This document shows positions 46,363 through 60,246 of a stretch of DNA of 64,000 nucleotides, piece by piece. This DNA is from Macrotis lagotis. Taxonomy: Eukaryota > Chordata > Mammalia > Peramelemorphia > Peramelidae. The notes below the pieces were generated by a model. The model did not search any database. It was not told the origin of the DNA and saw only the letters and a program-made list of their open reading frames with translations. Every line of letters begins with the position of its first letter. Within the stretch, counting starts at the first letter, position 1. The stretch is from the NCBI RefSeq assembly GCF_037893015.1, contig NC_133658.1, forward strand, positions 280,451,221 to 280,515,220. The letters are read 5' to 3'. A program made the translations under genes and the position numbers.

Positions 46363-47800
46363 AGGTCTGTTTTCTTTTACATGACTAATGCACATGCTTT
46401 ACATGACTACATATATATATACACACCAATATATAACATCAAATTTCTTGTCTTTTCAATGAAAGAAGGGTCTATGGAGGGGAAAAAAATCTCACACTTT
46501 TTAAATATATACGCATATGTATATTGGTTTTTACATGTAAGTGGAAAAAGTGAAATATTTATAATTGGAAAAAAAAACCAAGGACCTGCCAAAAGTGTTT
46601 TATTGATATTTACCCTATTAGCAATTAAGACATCTTAGTATTATATTTATTATAATAGTTTTACCTCAGATTCCCTGAAAAGGTCTCAGAGGTATCTCCA
46701 TGGATTCCCTGGACAATTCTTTTAAGAACTGCTGTGATTTAAATATCTCCTCCAGATAGAAGAAAAACAACACTTAAACTAAACCACTGTAATTTTAATA
46801 GTTGATTTGTTGTCATTGTAGAATTTATTATAGGAAACAAAATAGAATCTGAGATTGTCCATGAGACTAATTCAAGAAAATTAGATGTCCTGAGAAAAGG
46901 ACCTAAATAATTCAATGTTTCTATAAATACAGTCTAGAAATTCTTAGTAAGCAAATAATATTCTTGTTCTATACTTGTCTTAGGTGATCCAGAGGGGAGA
47001 ACTGGAAATGATGAACAAAATTACAAGGAAGCAGATTCCTAACACATCTTTATGCTAAGGAGGAACTTCCTAATAATTAGAGTGGATGGGAAATAATAAC
47101 AATAATAAAAACAACACTACTATTTAAAGTATTCTGTGGGTACTTCTATCCTCCTACACAGAGATTTACATTAATGCTAGCAGTTTCTTGACTTGGCCTT
47201 TCTAATCTGCCTTGACTAGAGTTAAGTCCATGCCAGAGAAGTGTAAAATTGGGGCAGCATGCTTTTTCAAAAAGATTTATGTTTTTTTTCTTTGCAAGCT
47301 GCAGGGAGAGAAAAACAATTGAGACCACCCATAAGGGTCACAAACTGCATTCTATGTCTTGTGGTCTGGCGTTTCCAAGTCTTGTTGATTCTATTTCCAA
47401 ATCATCTTTTTGCATTCATCCCTCCTTTCTTCATTCCTAGAACCTCCACCTTAGTTCAGATCCTGAACAGTTCTCCAGCTTTTGAAATAGCCTTCTAATT
47501 GATCTTCCTACTTCCAGTCACTCCCATCCCCAAACCATCCTCCACGCAGCTGCCAGAGTGATATTCCAAAAACACAGGTCTGATCATGTCCTACCTCTAC
47601 TACTTACTGTTCTAGAATAAACTACAAAATAGCCTACAAAATATGCCATGCTTATTCCCACCTCTTTTCAACCTTATTTCTAATATTAAATGCCCTTCAT
47701 TGAGTCAAATCAGTTTATTAGATATTCTCTCCATTCTGTTTCATAGTATATTTAGATTTCCTTAAACATGATGATAATGATATTTGTCCTTCATTCTCCT

Positions 47801-47955
47801 TTTTTTTTTTTAGGTTTTTGCAAGGCAATGGGGTTAAGTGGCTTGCCCAAGGCCACACAGCTAGGTAATTAGTAAGTGTCTGAGACCGGACTTGAACCCA
47901 GGTACTCCTGGCTCCAAGGCCGGTGCTTTATCCACTGCACCACCTAGCCGCCCCT
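47801..47955 (-). mobile_element. WSINE-like SINE, near full length
   Basis: Antisense, ending 'tccactgcaccacctagccgcccc', one of the least decayed copies. It interrupts the neighbouring SINE at 47956-48265. Confidence 0.95.
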
Positions 47956-48265
47956 TGTCCTTCATTCTCAATGAAGGTTATGACATCAGGGAGGTGATGC
48001 CATGACATGCCAGTGAATTAGACTTGAGTGAGGGGTGACTTTTTTTGGTGATTGTGCTAAGTCACCAATCTCACTTTCTCCTATGTCCAATAGCCATTTA
48101 TGGATCATGATGACTGGAGATGCCCTGGACACTAGGCAATTAGGATTAAATGATTCCCAAGGTTATACAACTATTAAGTGTCAAGTATCTGAGGTTGGAT
48201 TTGAACTCAGGTCCTCCTGACTCCAGGGCTGCTGGTCTATCCACTGCACCATCTAGCTTCCTCAA
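47956..48265 (-). mobile_element. Second marsupial SINE family, antisense
   Basis: It contains 'ttcattctcaatgaaggttatgacatcagggaggtgatgcc' type sequence and a tRNA-like head 'ccactgcaccatctagcttcc'. It is the reverse of the copies at 58120 and 60245. The 'cttgtccttcattctc' motif on both sides of 47801-47955 (47785 and 47956) looks like its target duplication. Confidence 0.7.
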
Positions 48266-49169
48266 AAAAAAAATAGAAAACAAAAGTTGACTTTGTATAC
48301 CTTAAAACATAACCCAGATGTGACAGTATTTAAGAGGCCCTTCCTGAGCCCCTCAGATTGGACCTGCCTTTACACAATGTGTTTATCTTGAAGCCAGAAC
48401 TGTCTTCTACCTTTCTTAGTAGCTCAAACACTTAGCACAGTACCTGATGCATAGAAGGGAATTAATAGTTATTGGTTGACTAATTTAAAATAAGGTCTTG
48501 TCAGATTTAACTAAATGGCATAAAATATTTACCACTTAGGGATCAAATCTCTGATAAGACTAACTTAGACAGGCTGGTCTTTCACCATATCTGTTTACCT
48601 AGAGCTTTCAGGTTTATAATAGAATGGTATACTATGTAAGAGAAATCTGATTTTTTTCTTTTTTAAAGAAATTTATTTTAAGCCTTAAGAATCACCATTT
48701 TTTATATACATAGAAGAATAGAAAAAGGATGGCAAATAAAATTTCAGATCTCTATTACAGACAGCTTGGAAAGCAGAAGCATTTATTAAATACCTCCATG
48801 TGCCAAGATACTGTGGGAGGGGCTTTACAAATATTTTCTTAGTTGATCTTCTTAATCCTGGGAGATAGGTGCTATTATTATTCCCCATTTTAGGAGGAAA
48901 CTGAGGCTGAGATTAAATGCCTTGAGTGATGTATGTGTGTGGATAATCAGATCTTTCCAACTCTGGGACCATAGAGGGCTCTATCCACTTTGCCACATAG
49001 CTGTAGGTCCTTACATTTAATCTCTATTTGCCTCAGTTTCCTCAACTGTAAAATGAGGAGAATAATAGCACTTACCTCCTAGGGTTGTTGTAAGGATCAC
49101 TTGAGATATTTATAAAATTTAGCACAGTGCCTGGCTCAAAGTAGACACCATATAAATACTAGTTATTAA

Positions 49170-49320
49170 AACAACACCACAATACTACTACTAACTTCCA
49201 CTACTAAACTACTACAACTACTAACAGCTACTACTGATTACTACTATTACTACTGCTAAACTACTTCCATTACTAGCTACTTATACTACTACTAGTTCTA
49301 CTACTACTACTACCTACCAC
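49170..49320. repeat. Degenerate (ACT)n array
   Basis: Broken ACT/CTA triplets after a MIR-like SINE (about 48980-49165), the same pairing as at 4425-4966. A CT-rich tract follows at 49430-49510. Confidence 0.85.
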
Positions 49321-51322
49321 AATTTGTTTTTAAGTCTATAATACTGTCAACTTGTAGCTTTCAGAACTGTCCTGTTTTGTCTGACTCTTTCTGTCCTTTC
49401 TGTTCTTGTCTGTGCATTTTTAAAACATTCCTCAATAACCCTCTTTCTTTTTTCCTCCTTTTTCCTCCTTTTCTTTCTTTTCTTTTTCTTTTTTCTTTTC
49501 TTTTTTTTTTGTTATTCTTTACCCATCTCTCCATAGATCTGCTTCTGCACATCCCTTTTTGGGAAAATTTTAAATAAAATTTTTTTTTTAAAAAAAGAAA
49601 GCCTATATAGTAACTACACATTGTCAGGCATCAAGTTTCTGACTTCTTAAAGTGCTCAAGTATATAAGGACTCACTACATGTCATGGATACAGTAGATTG
49701 AATTCATAGAATCATATTGATTTAGAGGTGGAAGTCAGCTCAGAGAGCCTATATTTGGCAGCAGGCTGAACTAGGGAACATCAGAGGTCCCTTCTGATTC
49801 CCCCATCTCATGAGTCTTTTACCTATCTATACCTTTTGGTATCACTGCTTTGGAAAGTAAGTATTCATGGAAATTCCCCCGAATTTCCCCAGGTGTTATG
49901 AGCCCTTTCTCCTAGGTAGAGTTGTCCCCACCAGCTTGCAGTATTCTCCCAATGGGCTTGGTTCCAAGCTCACAGCTGCCATGCAATTCTCTCTCACCCA
50001 GTGTCCCTTTTGATGAACAAACACCAATTATGAAATGACTGCTCATGCTCAAGGGGTCCATCTGTGGTATTAAAAAAAAAAAAAGCTCTAAAACAGGAAA
50101 TCCGTAGACCAAGTTGATAACCCAGGTTCTTCCCTTAACTCCCTGGGTACCCCTAAGCAAGTTACTGTACTTACTCCTCTATAAAATGAAGGAATCAAAT
50201 GAGATAAGTTCATTTCTGGATCTGATAGAGTCTGTGATTCTAAGAATTTGAATTTAAGGAATATCCTCTTGAGTGAATGGTTCCTTTTTTACTGCTGTCC
50301 CCCCCCCCCCCCAGTTAGTTCCAGTTAGTGTTCTCACTCCAAAGGATTTGACCTCTTAAGAGGTGATTTGTACCATCATGTGTAGCAGAAGCTCCTTTGT
50401 CATTAACCTGATTGCTGAGTTCCTATCCTGATATGATTATGAGGCTGGTACAGGTATTTTGCCCTGGACCTTGAAAACTGAGTGATGATGTGGTACAGCA
50501 CTAGGTTTATTCAGGATCAGTTTACTAGTTTGTTGACCTCTCTCTAAGCCACAGTTTCCTCACCTGTAAAATGAGGGTACTAAGTTCACAAGACTGTTGT
50601 ACACAAAGTGCTCTGAGAAACTTAATACACTAATAAATATGAACTAAAAGCAGATAATCTTGCATTGACAAAGGCAACCAATTATTATAAAGGAGTATCA
50701 CCCTACATATCTACTCAAGACTTTGAAAGATTATAGAACTTCAAAAAATAATAACAACAATCCCTACATCATCACAGAATATCAGATCTTTTTTTTTTCC
50801 TGGAGGTAGAATTGATCATATTTCCCATAGGAGAGTCTGCTCCCTTCCCAGCTACATGGGGAGCTTCATGGATTTAAGATTTACCCATTTAGGGGTAAGC
50901 CAAGCCAAGGAAATTCAGCCGGTGACTAGCCTAAGGCCACACAGAGAGGCAGCCACAGAACAGAGAAGGCAATTTCTGTCTGTCAACATCCCACCTCTTG
51001 ATCTATCTGCCAGACTATTTTGTCAGGTTGAGGAGGACTGTGACTCTTAGTTTCGGTGGTGTGATTTATACATAGCCTTCAGAACATATCCTGCCTTCTA
51101 TTTTTACCTGATGGTATGAAATGGAAAGTACTGGGTCATCTTTGAGAAAAGGCTGTTTAATTCAGGTAACAGTTAGGATCATAGGATTTGGAGTATGAGG
51201 AAATCCAAAAGATCATCCAGGGCAAATCTAGCTCATTTGGCAGAAAAAGAAAGTAAAAAATCAGAGAGGTTAACTGACTTTTCCAGTGTCAACCCAAATG
51301 TAATTAGAAAAACTGAAATGTG

Positions 51323-51475
51323 GGATGGCTAGTTGGCAAAGTGGATAAAACACCAGACCTGGAGTCAGGAGTACCTGAGTTCAAATCTGGCCTCAGACAC
51401 TTAATAATTACCTAGCTGTGTGGCCTTGGGCAAGTCACTTAACCCCATTGCCTTGAAAAAACCTTAAAAAATAAA
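51323..51475 (+). mobile_element. WSINE-like SINE
   Basis: A sense copy with 'gacacttaataattacctagctgtgtggccttggg' and an A-rich end. Confidence 0.93.
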
Positions 51476-51895
51476 GGAAAAAACTGGAATGTATACCTAG
51501 GTCGTCTGATGCCATATAGGGAGTTCTTACCATTACATCATGCTATCTGCTTGCAGAGAAATATAGATTTAAAATTGTGTAGTATGTATATGAAAGATAA
51601 TCTAGTCCAGTCCTTCATTATAAAGATGGGAAAACAGACCCAAAGAGGCAACCCAGCAAGGATTCAAGCTAGGGTCTACTCTATACATTTCTTGATTCTC
51701 TGCTGGATATCCAGTATTGAACTATCTAAGGAGTGGGAGATGATAATACAGTCTTAGCTCTGTTGGAACAGCCTTTTGGGGGAAATTTTATACCCATCTG
51801 ATAAACAAAAACAAAACAAGATCCTGTTTAAGCATGGTGCTAGATAGCATAAGAAGGACTCTGTGAAGAGACAGTGATTCCATATTCTAGCCCTT

Positions 51896-51910
51896 TCCTA
51901 CTAGATGGCA
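51896..51910 (+). promoter_or_regulatory. Weak CTCF-like motif, forward
   Basis: CTACTAGATGGCAC fits the CTCF core except for one position. It lies in unique sequence. Confidence 0.25.
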
Positions 51911-53107
51911 CTGTGGGGCCAACATTCCACTTTCCACTGCCTAAGATGATTTGTAGCCTCCAGTACGATTTTTATTTGCTAATATTATGTGCAATTATCT
52001 CTGATTAGCCAACAATGCTAATTCTCTGCTGTCCCAAGGCTCATGCCAGATGGTGACAGGGTTGTTTTGCCCTATATCACATATGGGAGGGATTGGAAGG
52101 CCCAGAGCTCTGATTTGAAGTTTAAAAACTAAAGTTTCTCTCTCAATTTTGCCATTTGCTATCTGTGACATTAAGTTACTCCCCCTTGTGCCCCAGTTTC
52201 CTTATTATAAATAAAGAGATTAGATGCTATATTATACAATGTAAATGATTCTCCATGATCCTGGAAACAGAACAGAAAGGACTCACCTACAAAATTCTAA
52301 CATGGTCCTGAACCATACTGAAGGGACAGCAGAGCTTGAATTCATTTCTGGAGAATCTTCCCAGAAGCTAAAATGTGACCTGCCATAGCAGAGCAATTAC
52401 TCATGTGTTCCAAGTTTACTTTTACACACAACATCTAGTTCTGAAAACATAATTACATCTGTCAATTCTTTCCCTTGGTTAAAACTCATCTGAAGTTAGT
52501 GATTTGAATTCTTCATCTTTTATATATACACACACACACATCAATTTTGACTTCACATATGGAAAAATGTCATAACAATTAGACCTTTTCTTCAGAGGGA
52601 AGGAGCACTACCACTCTTTCCTCCACCTAAGAGTCTTAAAGGCAAGGTTACATGACTCCTCATTGCATTTATCGTGAAAGAGATTTTTATTCCTTTATTC
52701 CTGAGTGTTTGTGGACAAAGTGGACAAGTACAGTGGACAAAGTGCTCAAAATGGAGTCAAAAAGTGTCAAATCCAACCTCAGACACTAATTGTGTAACTG
52801 TGGGTAACAACTTCTATTTAACTCAATTTCCTGATCTGTAAACAGTAATAGTACCTATATCCTAGGGTTGTGAGGATCACATGAGATAAAAGCACATAAT
52901 ATAATAAGTATCGTATAAATGTTATTTTATTATTGTTCATTATTCAGATATAGGATGGACTGAGTGGTCTTTGATAAGGCTGGATAATTCTGTGAAAGCA
53001 TTTCTAAAAACCATAATACCAGTTAAAGAGGAATTGAACTTTTTCAGCTGAGTCCCACAAGGTGTAGCATAAAGATTCAAGAGAATAGTTGCCTAAAAAC
53101 AGAGATG

Positions 53108-53258
53108 GGTACAGCTAGGTGGTGCAGAGAATAGAGCACTGGCCCTGGAGTCAGGAGGACCTGAGTTCAAATGTGACCCCAGACACTTAATAATTACCTA
53201 GCTGTGGGACCTTGGGCAAGTCACTTAACCCCATTGCCTTCCAAAAACAAAAAAATAA
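53108..53258 (+). mobile_element. WSINE-like SINE
   Basis: A sense copy beginning 'acagctaggtggtgcagag' with an intact body. Confidence 0.92.
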
Positions 53259-54207
53259 TCAAAGATGTCAAAAAAATGGAATAGGCCACCTCAGAAGGTA
53301 GTGGGTTCATGATCAAGTCCTTCTCTAGAAAAGATTAGATAACATAGAAGGTATTCTTGGTCATGGAGTGTTAAACTAGATGTTCCTTGAGGTCTCCAAA
53401 TCTTTCTGTTATATCTGCTATTTTTTTATCTGATTTTTAGCAACAAAAATGTCAAGGGACTTAGAGGTCAATTTCGTTCATTTCTATAGTTTACAGGTGA
53501 AAATTGAGGCCTAGAGAGTTGAAACAACTTGGCTATAGTCACATAGCAAGTCATTAGAAGAGCCAGAAGTCAAATATGAGTCTTTTGATTATGAGTTTTT
53601 TTGTGAAAAAAAAATAGAGAACCATGAGCTAAATATATTGAAGGGTTAAGGGGGCCTGAGGCATAGTTTGGGACGAACTTTCTTCTGTTGTCTGAAGAAA
53701 ATAAAAAAAGTTTTCCCAAAGCTGTTGTGATTCAAAGAATGATTCAAAGCTGAGGGCAGGATCAGGGGGAGGACTCTTCATGATCCTTTTTCACGCTCAA
53801 AGTGCCTTGAATGAGGTTGCAATCAAATTTCATCCAAAGTTAAACTTTGTGACTCATATGGCACCCATATGTATATGGGAAAAGTCCTCAAGGTCTGTTA
53901 ACAATAATCTCTACCCACCCTTTAAAAATCAACTCAAATACTCCACTCTTTTTTTTTTTACTTCTGTGAAATCTTCCTTGATTCACACAGTAGATCACAT
54001 AAGACTTAGTTCTAAGGGGAAAAAGGAAGTAAATACTGAAACTTAAGACTTAGTTCTGTTCTTTAATATACTTTTCATGTAGTCTTTTATATTATTTATG
54101 TCTATTTTTGGTGCTCTGTAGTTCAAATAAATTGTAAGCCTGATGAGGGCAGGCACAATGTCTTTGTATCTCTCCACAATAATCTACCACACAGGTCTAC
54201 ACACAAT

Positions 54208-54452
54208 TTTGTTGTTGTTTCAGTCATATCCAACTCTTTGTGACCTCATTTGGGGTTTCCTTGGCAAAGATACTAGAGTGGTTTACCATTTCCTTCTCCA
54301 GTTCATTTTACATAATGTCTCAGAAAACTGAGGCAAACAAAATTAAATGACCTGCCCTGGATTAAATGGTTAGTTAGATCTGAACTTGGGAAAACAAGTC
54401 TGCCTGACTCTAGGCTCAGCATTTCATCCATTATACCTCCTAGCTGCCCTAG
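54208..54452 (-). mobile_element. MIR-related SINE
   Basis: An antisense copy: 'tgttgttgtttcagtcatatccaactc', 'ggtttaccatttccttctccag' and the head 'ttatacctcctagctgccct'. Confidence 0.8.
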
Positions 54453-55196
54453 ACACAATAGGTTAGATACAAACACTTATTTGATGAATTAATGATCAAT
54501 AATATATATTAAGATTTTCAAAAAACTTTTCTCACAACCATAATAAATATTAATCCCCCTTCTACAGACCCTAGGCGAATCACTTAACCTTATTTGCCTC
54601 AATTTCCTCATCTGTAAAATGATCTGAAAAAGGAAATGGTATCTTTACCATGAAAATGGAGTCATGAGGAGTCAGACATAACTGAAAAATGATTGAACAG
54701 ATGTGGAAACTGAATTTCAAAGAAATTAAATGATTGAACAATGAACATGACTATTAAGAACACAAATAGGATTTGAACCCAAGTCCAATTCTGGTAATCT
54801 TTCCAAAGCACCATTCTATTGTTTTCTTTGGGCCACACTGTTTTATTGCCAAGAGTATCTTCATTGTTCATTCCAATGGCTTTTTCTCAGTTCTCATTCC
54901 TCATGATTTCTCAGAAGTATTGGAAATTGCTAAATACCTAGATGGCACTCTCTCATGAGTTTTCTTGACACTGCTGCTGCTCCTTCTATTCCTTCTCTTC
55001 CTCTGCCCATATGGGAAGTTATTCCCTCACATATGGGTGCTCTGGACAAAGGAATAACAATTTTGATTGATTATGCCTCGCAGTATAGCTTGGAATTCGG
55101 GGACTAGATTTTTTTTTTTACTTCCCTATTTGTTCTTTTTAAAAAAACTAGGTCAATTAATTCCTTTGTCTCATGCAGTTTTCATTTATGATTTCT

Positions 55197-55361
55197 TTTT
55201 TTTTGTCTGTTTTAGAATTTTTTTATTTAAGGCAACGGGGTTAAGTGACTTGCCCAAGGTCACACAGCTAGATAATTATTAAGTGTCTGGGGTCACATTT
55301 GAACTCAGGTCCTCCTGACTCCAGGGCAAATGCTCTAGCCACTGCACCACCTAGCTTCCCC
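55197..55361 (-). mobile_element. WSINE-like SINE
   Basis: An antisense copy from the T8 tract to 'cactgcaccacctagcttcccc'. Confidence 0.92.
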
Positions 55362-55699
55362 CATTTATGATTTCTTGAAATATAGCTCTGATAAACCAGG
55401 CTTTGATAAAGCTCATTGGAATTCAAATGGAGCTACTTGACTAAGCCTTTAAACCTAATCACTCTGTCTCTTACTGATTGGTGAAAAATAGATCCCAGTT
55501 CTAACCTCACTTGCTCATAGTTTGGGTTTTTGTGACTCAGAGTGACTGTAAATAGCAATTGTTTTTGTTCTGGTCAGAGGGTCTTCCCCTCCCAGATTGA
55601 TTCTTTTATGAAGTCAAATTAGGCCATCTTTTTCCTCAATTCTTACCTAGTGCTGTCTCAGACAAACTAAGAACCGGGAAAGACCTTAGCTTAAAAAGA

Positions 55700-55900
55700 C
55701 CAAGGTCTCCAACTATATCTGGAGCTATCACCCATCATCTTTGACCTATGTCTTACTGAACTTCCATAACCCTTGGCAAGAGACACAGAGGTTGATGATG
55801 TTGCACAGTCCCAAGTCACTTTAATCCTATGCACTTGCAAGTCAAGGCATCACCCTGCTGATGTCATTAGTCCTCTTCCAGAACAAAAGACTAATAACAA
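55700..55900 (+). mobile_element. Second marsupial SINE family, decayed
   Basis: 'gatgttgcacagtcccaagtcac', 'gcaagtcaaggcatcaccctgctgatgtcat' and 'tcttccagaacaaaagac' match the family at 58120. A further fragment lies at 57530-57625. Confidence 0.6.
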
Positions 55901-56421
55901 CAAAAATCTTGACACTACTATTATCTTCTCCTCAGTTGCTATGTTGTCTTTTTCCCTTCACAGCATCTCTGTCAGTCATCCCCTCTTCTCCTTTTTCATC
56001 TAAGACTTGGCATTTTTTCCTCCAGTGCCTACAACTTAGTAGAACATTTATAAACATTTTTAAATTAGTTCCCAATCCAATTCAATAAATATTAATTAGG
56101 CACCTACTAATGTGCCAGATACTATACTAAATGCTGCATGGGGATACAATAAAAAAAAGAAAGCCAATCCCTGCCTTCAAAGAACCTCATATAATAGGTG
56201 GGCTTGCAAAAAACCCCAAAATAATAGAAATGAGAATTGATATAATCTGTTAGACAACAAATATTTATTAAGCATTTAATTAAGTATTGGGCCCTGTGCT
56301 AAATGCTAGAGGTACAAAGAAGGCAAAAACAAAGTCACAATCCTCAAGGGCATATAATAGGACCAGTTTTGGGGTCAGGAAGACCTGTTCTGCAGTCTTG
56401 CCCCTGATGTTATAAATTCGC

Positions 56422-56470
56422 CAACAACAACAACAACAACAACAATAATAATAATAATAATAATAATAAA
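56422..56470. repeat. (AAC)n(AAT)n compound microsatellite
   Basis: Eight AAC then nine AAT triplets, followed by a MIR-like SINE at about 56475-56720. Confidence 0.95.
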
Positions 56471-58119
56471 TGTATGATTATGGGCCAGATGGAGTAAATG
56501 GTCCTGAAGTCAGAAAGAACTGAGTTATCTAGCAGGAGATACTCACTGGCTATATGACCCTGGGCAAGTCATTTAACTTCTGTTTGCCTCAGTTTTGCCA
56601 TCTGTGAAATAGGAGATAATAATAGCCCTTACCTTCCAGAAAGGAGGATTTAATGAGGTAATTATAAAGTACTTAGCACAGGGCCTGGTAGTTATTCTTT
56701 TTAAGTCATTGAGCCTCTCAGTGCTATTAGACAAACCTTTACGATATTATTTCTCAAATTATTTGGCCTCAGAACCCCTTTGTGCTCTTAAAAACTATTG
56801 AGGTTTTCTCTCTCCAAGAGCATTTGTTGATATGTCTATGAATATTTATTTTTATTAGAAAATTAAAGTCTTAGTATTATTAAAATAATTTTGACCTGAA
56901 GGACTCCCTGAAAAAGTCTTGGAGACCTCAGGGGTCCCTAGAAAACACAGAGAATTTCTATTTTGAGATAATAGAATACAAACGAATTGCTCATTTGCAT
57001 TTTGGGAAGCAGGTTTCACACTGGGTGATCCTTGGGCCAATGAATTCACAGATGCAAACCAATAATAGAAATATCTTATATTTGCATAGTGCTTTACAGC
57101 TCTTAAAGTGTTTTTAAATGAAAATGGGGGATACAATTCAACCATCCTGGTTCACATTCCTTCAAACTGCATCATTTATGTCTGGACCCCTCCTCTCTTT
57201 TACCAGTCTTTTCCACCTAGTCTTCCCTCTCTCCTGTAAGTATCCTAGTCCAGTCAGACCATCCTGACAAAGATGAAAATATCTGATAAATTAAGTTGCC
57301 TAGAGTGATTAGATATGTTCTAATTAATTAATTTAACAGGGATTAACAAAAACTGGAGGGTAATGCTTAGCCACAACAAGCAAAGCTATTTCTTTGTCTA
57401 CTATATTCTTGAATCTTCCTATCTAGTTCCTACCCTTCCAGACAGTGTGGTATACTCAGAAAAGTTTTGAATTAATAGGGTGGTTCAAATATCCGTGTTC
57501 AAATCCTGTTTCTGCCATTTCCTAGCAGTATAACCTTGGACAAAGCATCCCCTTACTCAAATCCCATTCACAAGCATACCATGACATCATCACCCTGATG
57601 TCATGGTCTTCTTCAAGAACAAAGGACAAATATCAACTTCTGTGAGTGATAGGAGCTGTCCCACCACTGGCAAGTTGAACTATACTACCTTTCTTTTTTT
57701 CTTTCTTTCTTTCCACTTTGCTTCCTTTCTTTCTATCTTTCTTTCTTTCTTCTTTTCTTCTCATTCTTGTGTGTGCTTTGCTTAAAGTCCTGGTAAGATT
57801 TCTTGGAGTTTACAAGTCCGAAATCACTCTGGCTCTCCTTGATTTAGTCTTAGGCTAAGCCCACTTGGTCATGGTTTGGGCCCTTATTGGTTCAACATGA
57901 ATTCAAACAGTAATTGTTTCTGTTTTGACCAGAAACCTTAATGATCTTCTCCTCCCAGATTGACTCTTCTTGATCAGTGAGGAAATCCTGAGGGTCTTAC
58001 CCTCCCAGGTTAATTTTTTTTTCCTTTTAGAAGTGGTCATTCTTGATCTCTTCACCTCTATCACTTTTACTTAACCATAATAGCAAAATGGGTGCTGCCT
58101 CAGTCAAACTGTGACCTGG

Positions 58120-58325
58120 AAAAGACCTTCATGTACAAAGGTCATCCAGGGCCATCTTCAGTTATCTTCATTCATATCTGGGCACTGGACCCAGATGGCT
58201 CTGGAGGAGAAAATGAGGCTGATGACTTAGCACAGCTCCCCCTTACTCAATCCAGTTCACTTGCTTGTTATAGCATCACCTCCCTGAGGTCCTGGACTTT
58301 TTTTGAGAATGAAGGACAAACATCA
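58120..58325 (+). mobile_element. Second marsupial SINE family
   Basis: 'gggccatcttcagttatcttcattc', 'tgggcactggacccagatggctctggagg' and 'atgaaggacaaacatca'. It closely parallels 60360-60560. Confidence 0.75.
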
Positions 58326-58878
58326 CTGAGCCTCATTTTCCTCATTTGTGAAATGAAGACAGTAGACTAGATAATCACTAAGATCCTTTCTGGTTTTAAA
58401 TCCTGTTACCCTAGCCTCCTGACTTCTGAGGAAATGTCCATTAGTTCCAGATGGAACTGAATGATGTTGGAAAATGCACCTAGAAAAACAAAAAATCTTT
58501 ATGTTTATTTTAGATTGACTTAGGGAGCCTCTTCCAGCATGCCACCCTCCATCCACCCACCACCCTACTCCACAAAACATACCGTCAACTGTAGACAGTT
58601 TATGTTGCTAAGGATCTAAGGGAAAGAGGGAGACCTTTGAGACTACAAATGTAAAGTAGTGAAGGGATTTGAACAGCACTTTAGAATACTCTGTTGCAAA
58701 TTATGGAGCATCTGGGTAGTGGAGTACTGGACCCAACATTCCTAGTTCAAATCTAGCCCCAGATTCTCACTAATTGTGTGATCTTGGACAAATCACTATT
58801 GCCTCAGGTTCCTCATCTGTAAAATGAGCTACAGAAGGATCTCTGCCAAGTATCTTTTCCAGGAAAACCAAAAACAAG

Positions 58879-59038
58879 GGGGGCGGCTAGGTGGCAGAGT
58901 GGATAAAGCACCAGTCTTGGAATCAGGAGTACCTGGGTTCAAATCCAGTCTCAGACACTTAATAATTACCTAGCTGTGTGGCCTTGAGCAAGCCATTTAA
59001 CCCCATTTGCCTTGCAAAAACCTTAAAAAAAAAAAAGG
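58879..59038 (+). mobile_element. WSINE-like SINE, near full length
   Basis: It begins 'ggggcggctaggtggcagag' and ends in A12, with the whole body intact. Confidence 0.95.
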
Positions 59039-59358
59039 AATCACAAAGAGTCAGACACTACTGAAACAACAATAGCAGTTAAGGATTCATAAGAATAACT
59101 TCCATCTTATGGTAAAAGTATTTGTGATAATATGTATATGTGTCTCTTTAGGAGCATATATGTGAACATGCTGAAAGAGGGATGTGTGCATGCATGGCTC
59201 CGTATACATTATATGCATCTATGAGTGGAGGGTCAACCCTGTGACTGTGGTTAGTTACAGCACCATGAAAATGCTTCACTAGAGAAGTAAAGCAGGGGAG
59301 TTTGTGGTGCAGGGTAAGTCGAACCTGAGGAAAAGTATCATGAAGAAGTTATTGGCAA

Positions 59359-59502
59359 GGGATAGCTAGATGGCACAGCAGATAGAGCACCAGTCCTGGA
59401 GTCAGAAGGATCTGAGTTCAATTCCAGCCTCAGACAACTTATCTTGGGCAACTTACTTAGCTTGGGCAAGTCCCTTAACCTCATTGCCTTGTAAAAAAAA
59501 AA
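59359..59502 (+). mobile_element. WSINE-like SINE
   Basis: A sense copy with an altered middle ('cagacaacttatcttgggcaac') and an A-rich tail. Confidence 0.88.
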
Positions 59503-60039
59503 GTTAATGGCAGAACATAGTGCAGGCACATGGGCAAATAGTGTCTTTAATAAGATATATCTTTGTGTCTTCAGGCTCAAACCTTGCCTACAAGGGGACC
59601 AGAAAGTGTGAGCTGAGAAAAAATGCCTTTCAGATAATGAAGAATTTGGCCATGTGTCTATGCTACAAATCCTAAATATTTAACTTCCAAGTTTGCTTAA
59701 TGTAAGGCATATATGTAAACATGATTTTTAATACCTAAAGAACCCATTTGAGCCTCAACTTCTTCATTAGCAAAATAAGTGGATCGGAGTAGGTAGCTAC
59801 TTCCATCTCTCAGTCTATGATCCTGAATCCTTGATATAAACTATAAGGGAGGTAATACAGTAGTTGTTCTTATTGTACAGGTCCAATGATGCTAAGAAAA
59901 TGGACAGTAAAGCAACCTCCTTTTACCTTCAATGTAACCCTCTTAGTGGTCTTCTCTACAAAGCCTTCCCTTTCCTTCACAGGAAGAGAGCAGTGGAATG
60001 TTGGTCAAGAGGTCTGGATGTTAGTCTTGGCCCTGCCAA

Positions 60040-60181
60040 TGACTGCCAATGTTATTGTTGTCTAGTCATTCATAGGTAACCCTGTGGACTTGTCCGTGGA
60101 ATTTTCTTGTCAAACATCCTGGAGTATTTGCCATTTCCTTCTTTAGGATGTTTCCATTTTACAGATAAGGAACTAAGGTAA

Positions 60182-60246
<65 letters not shown>

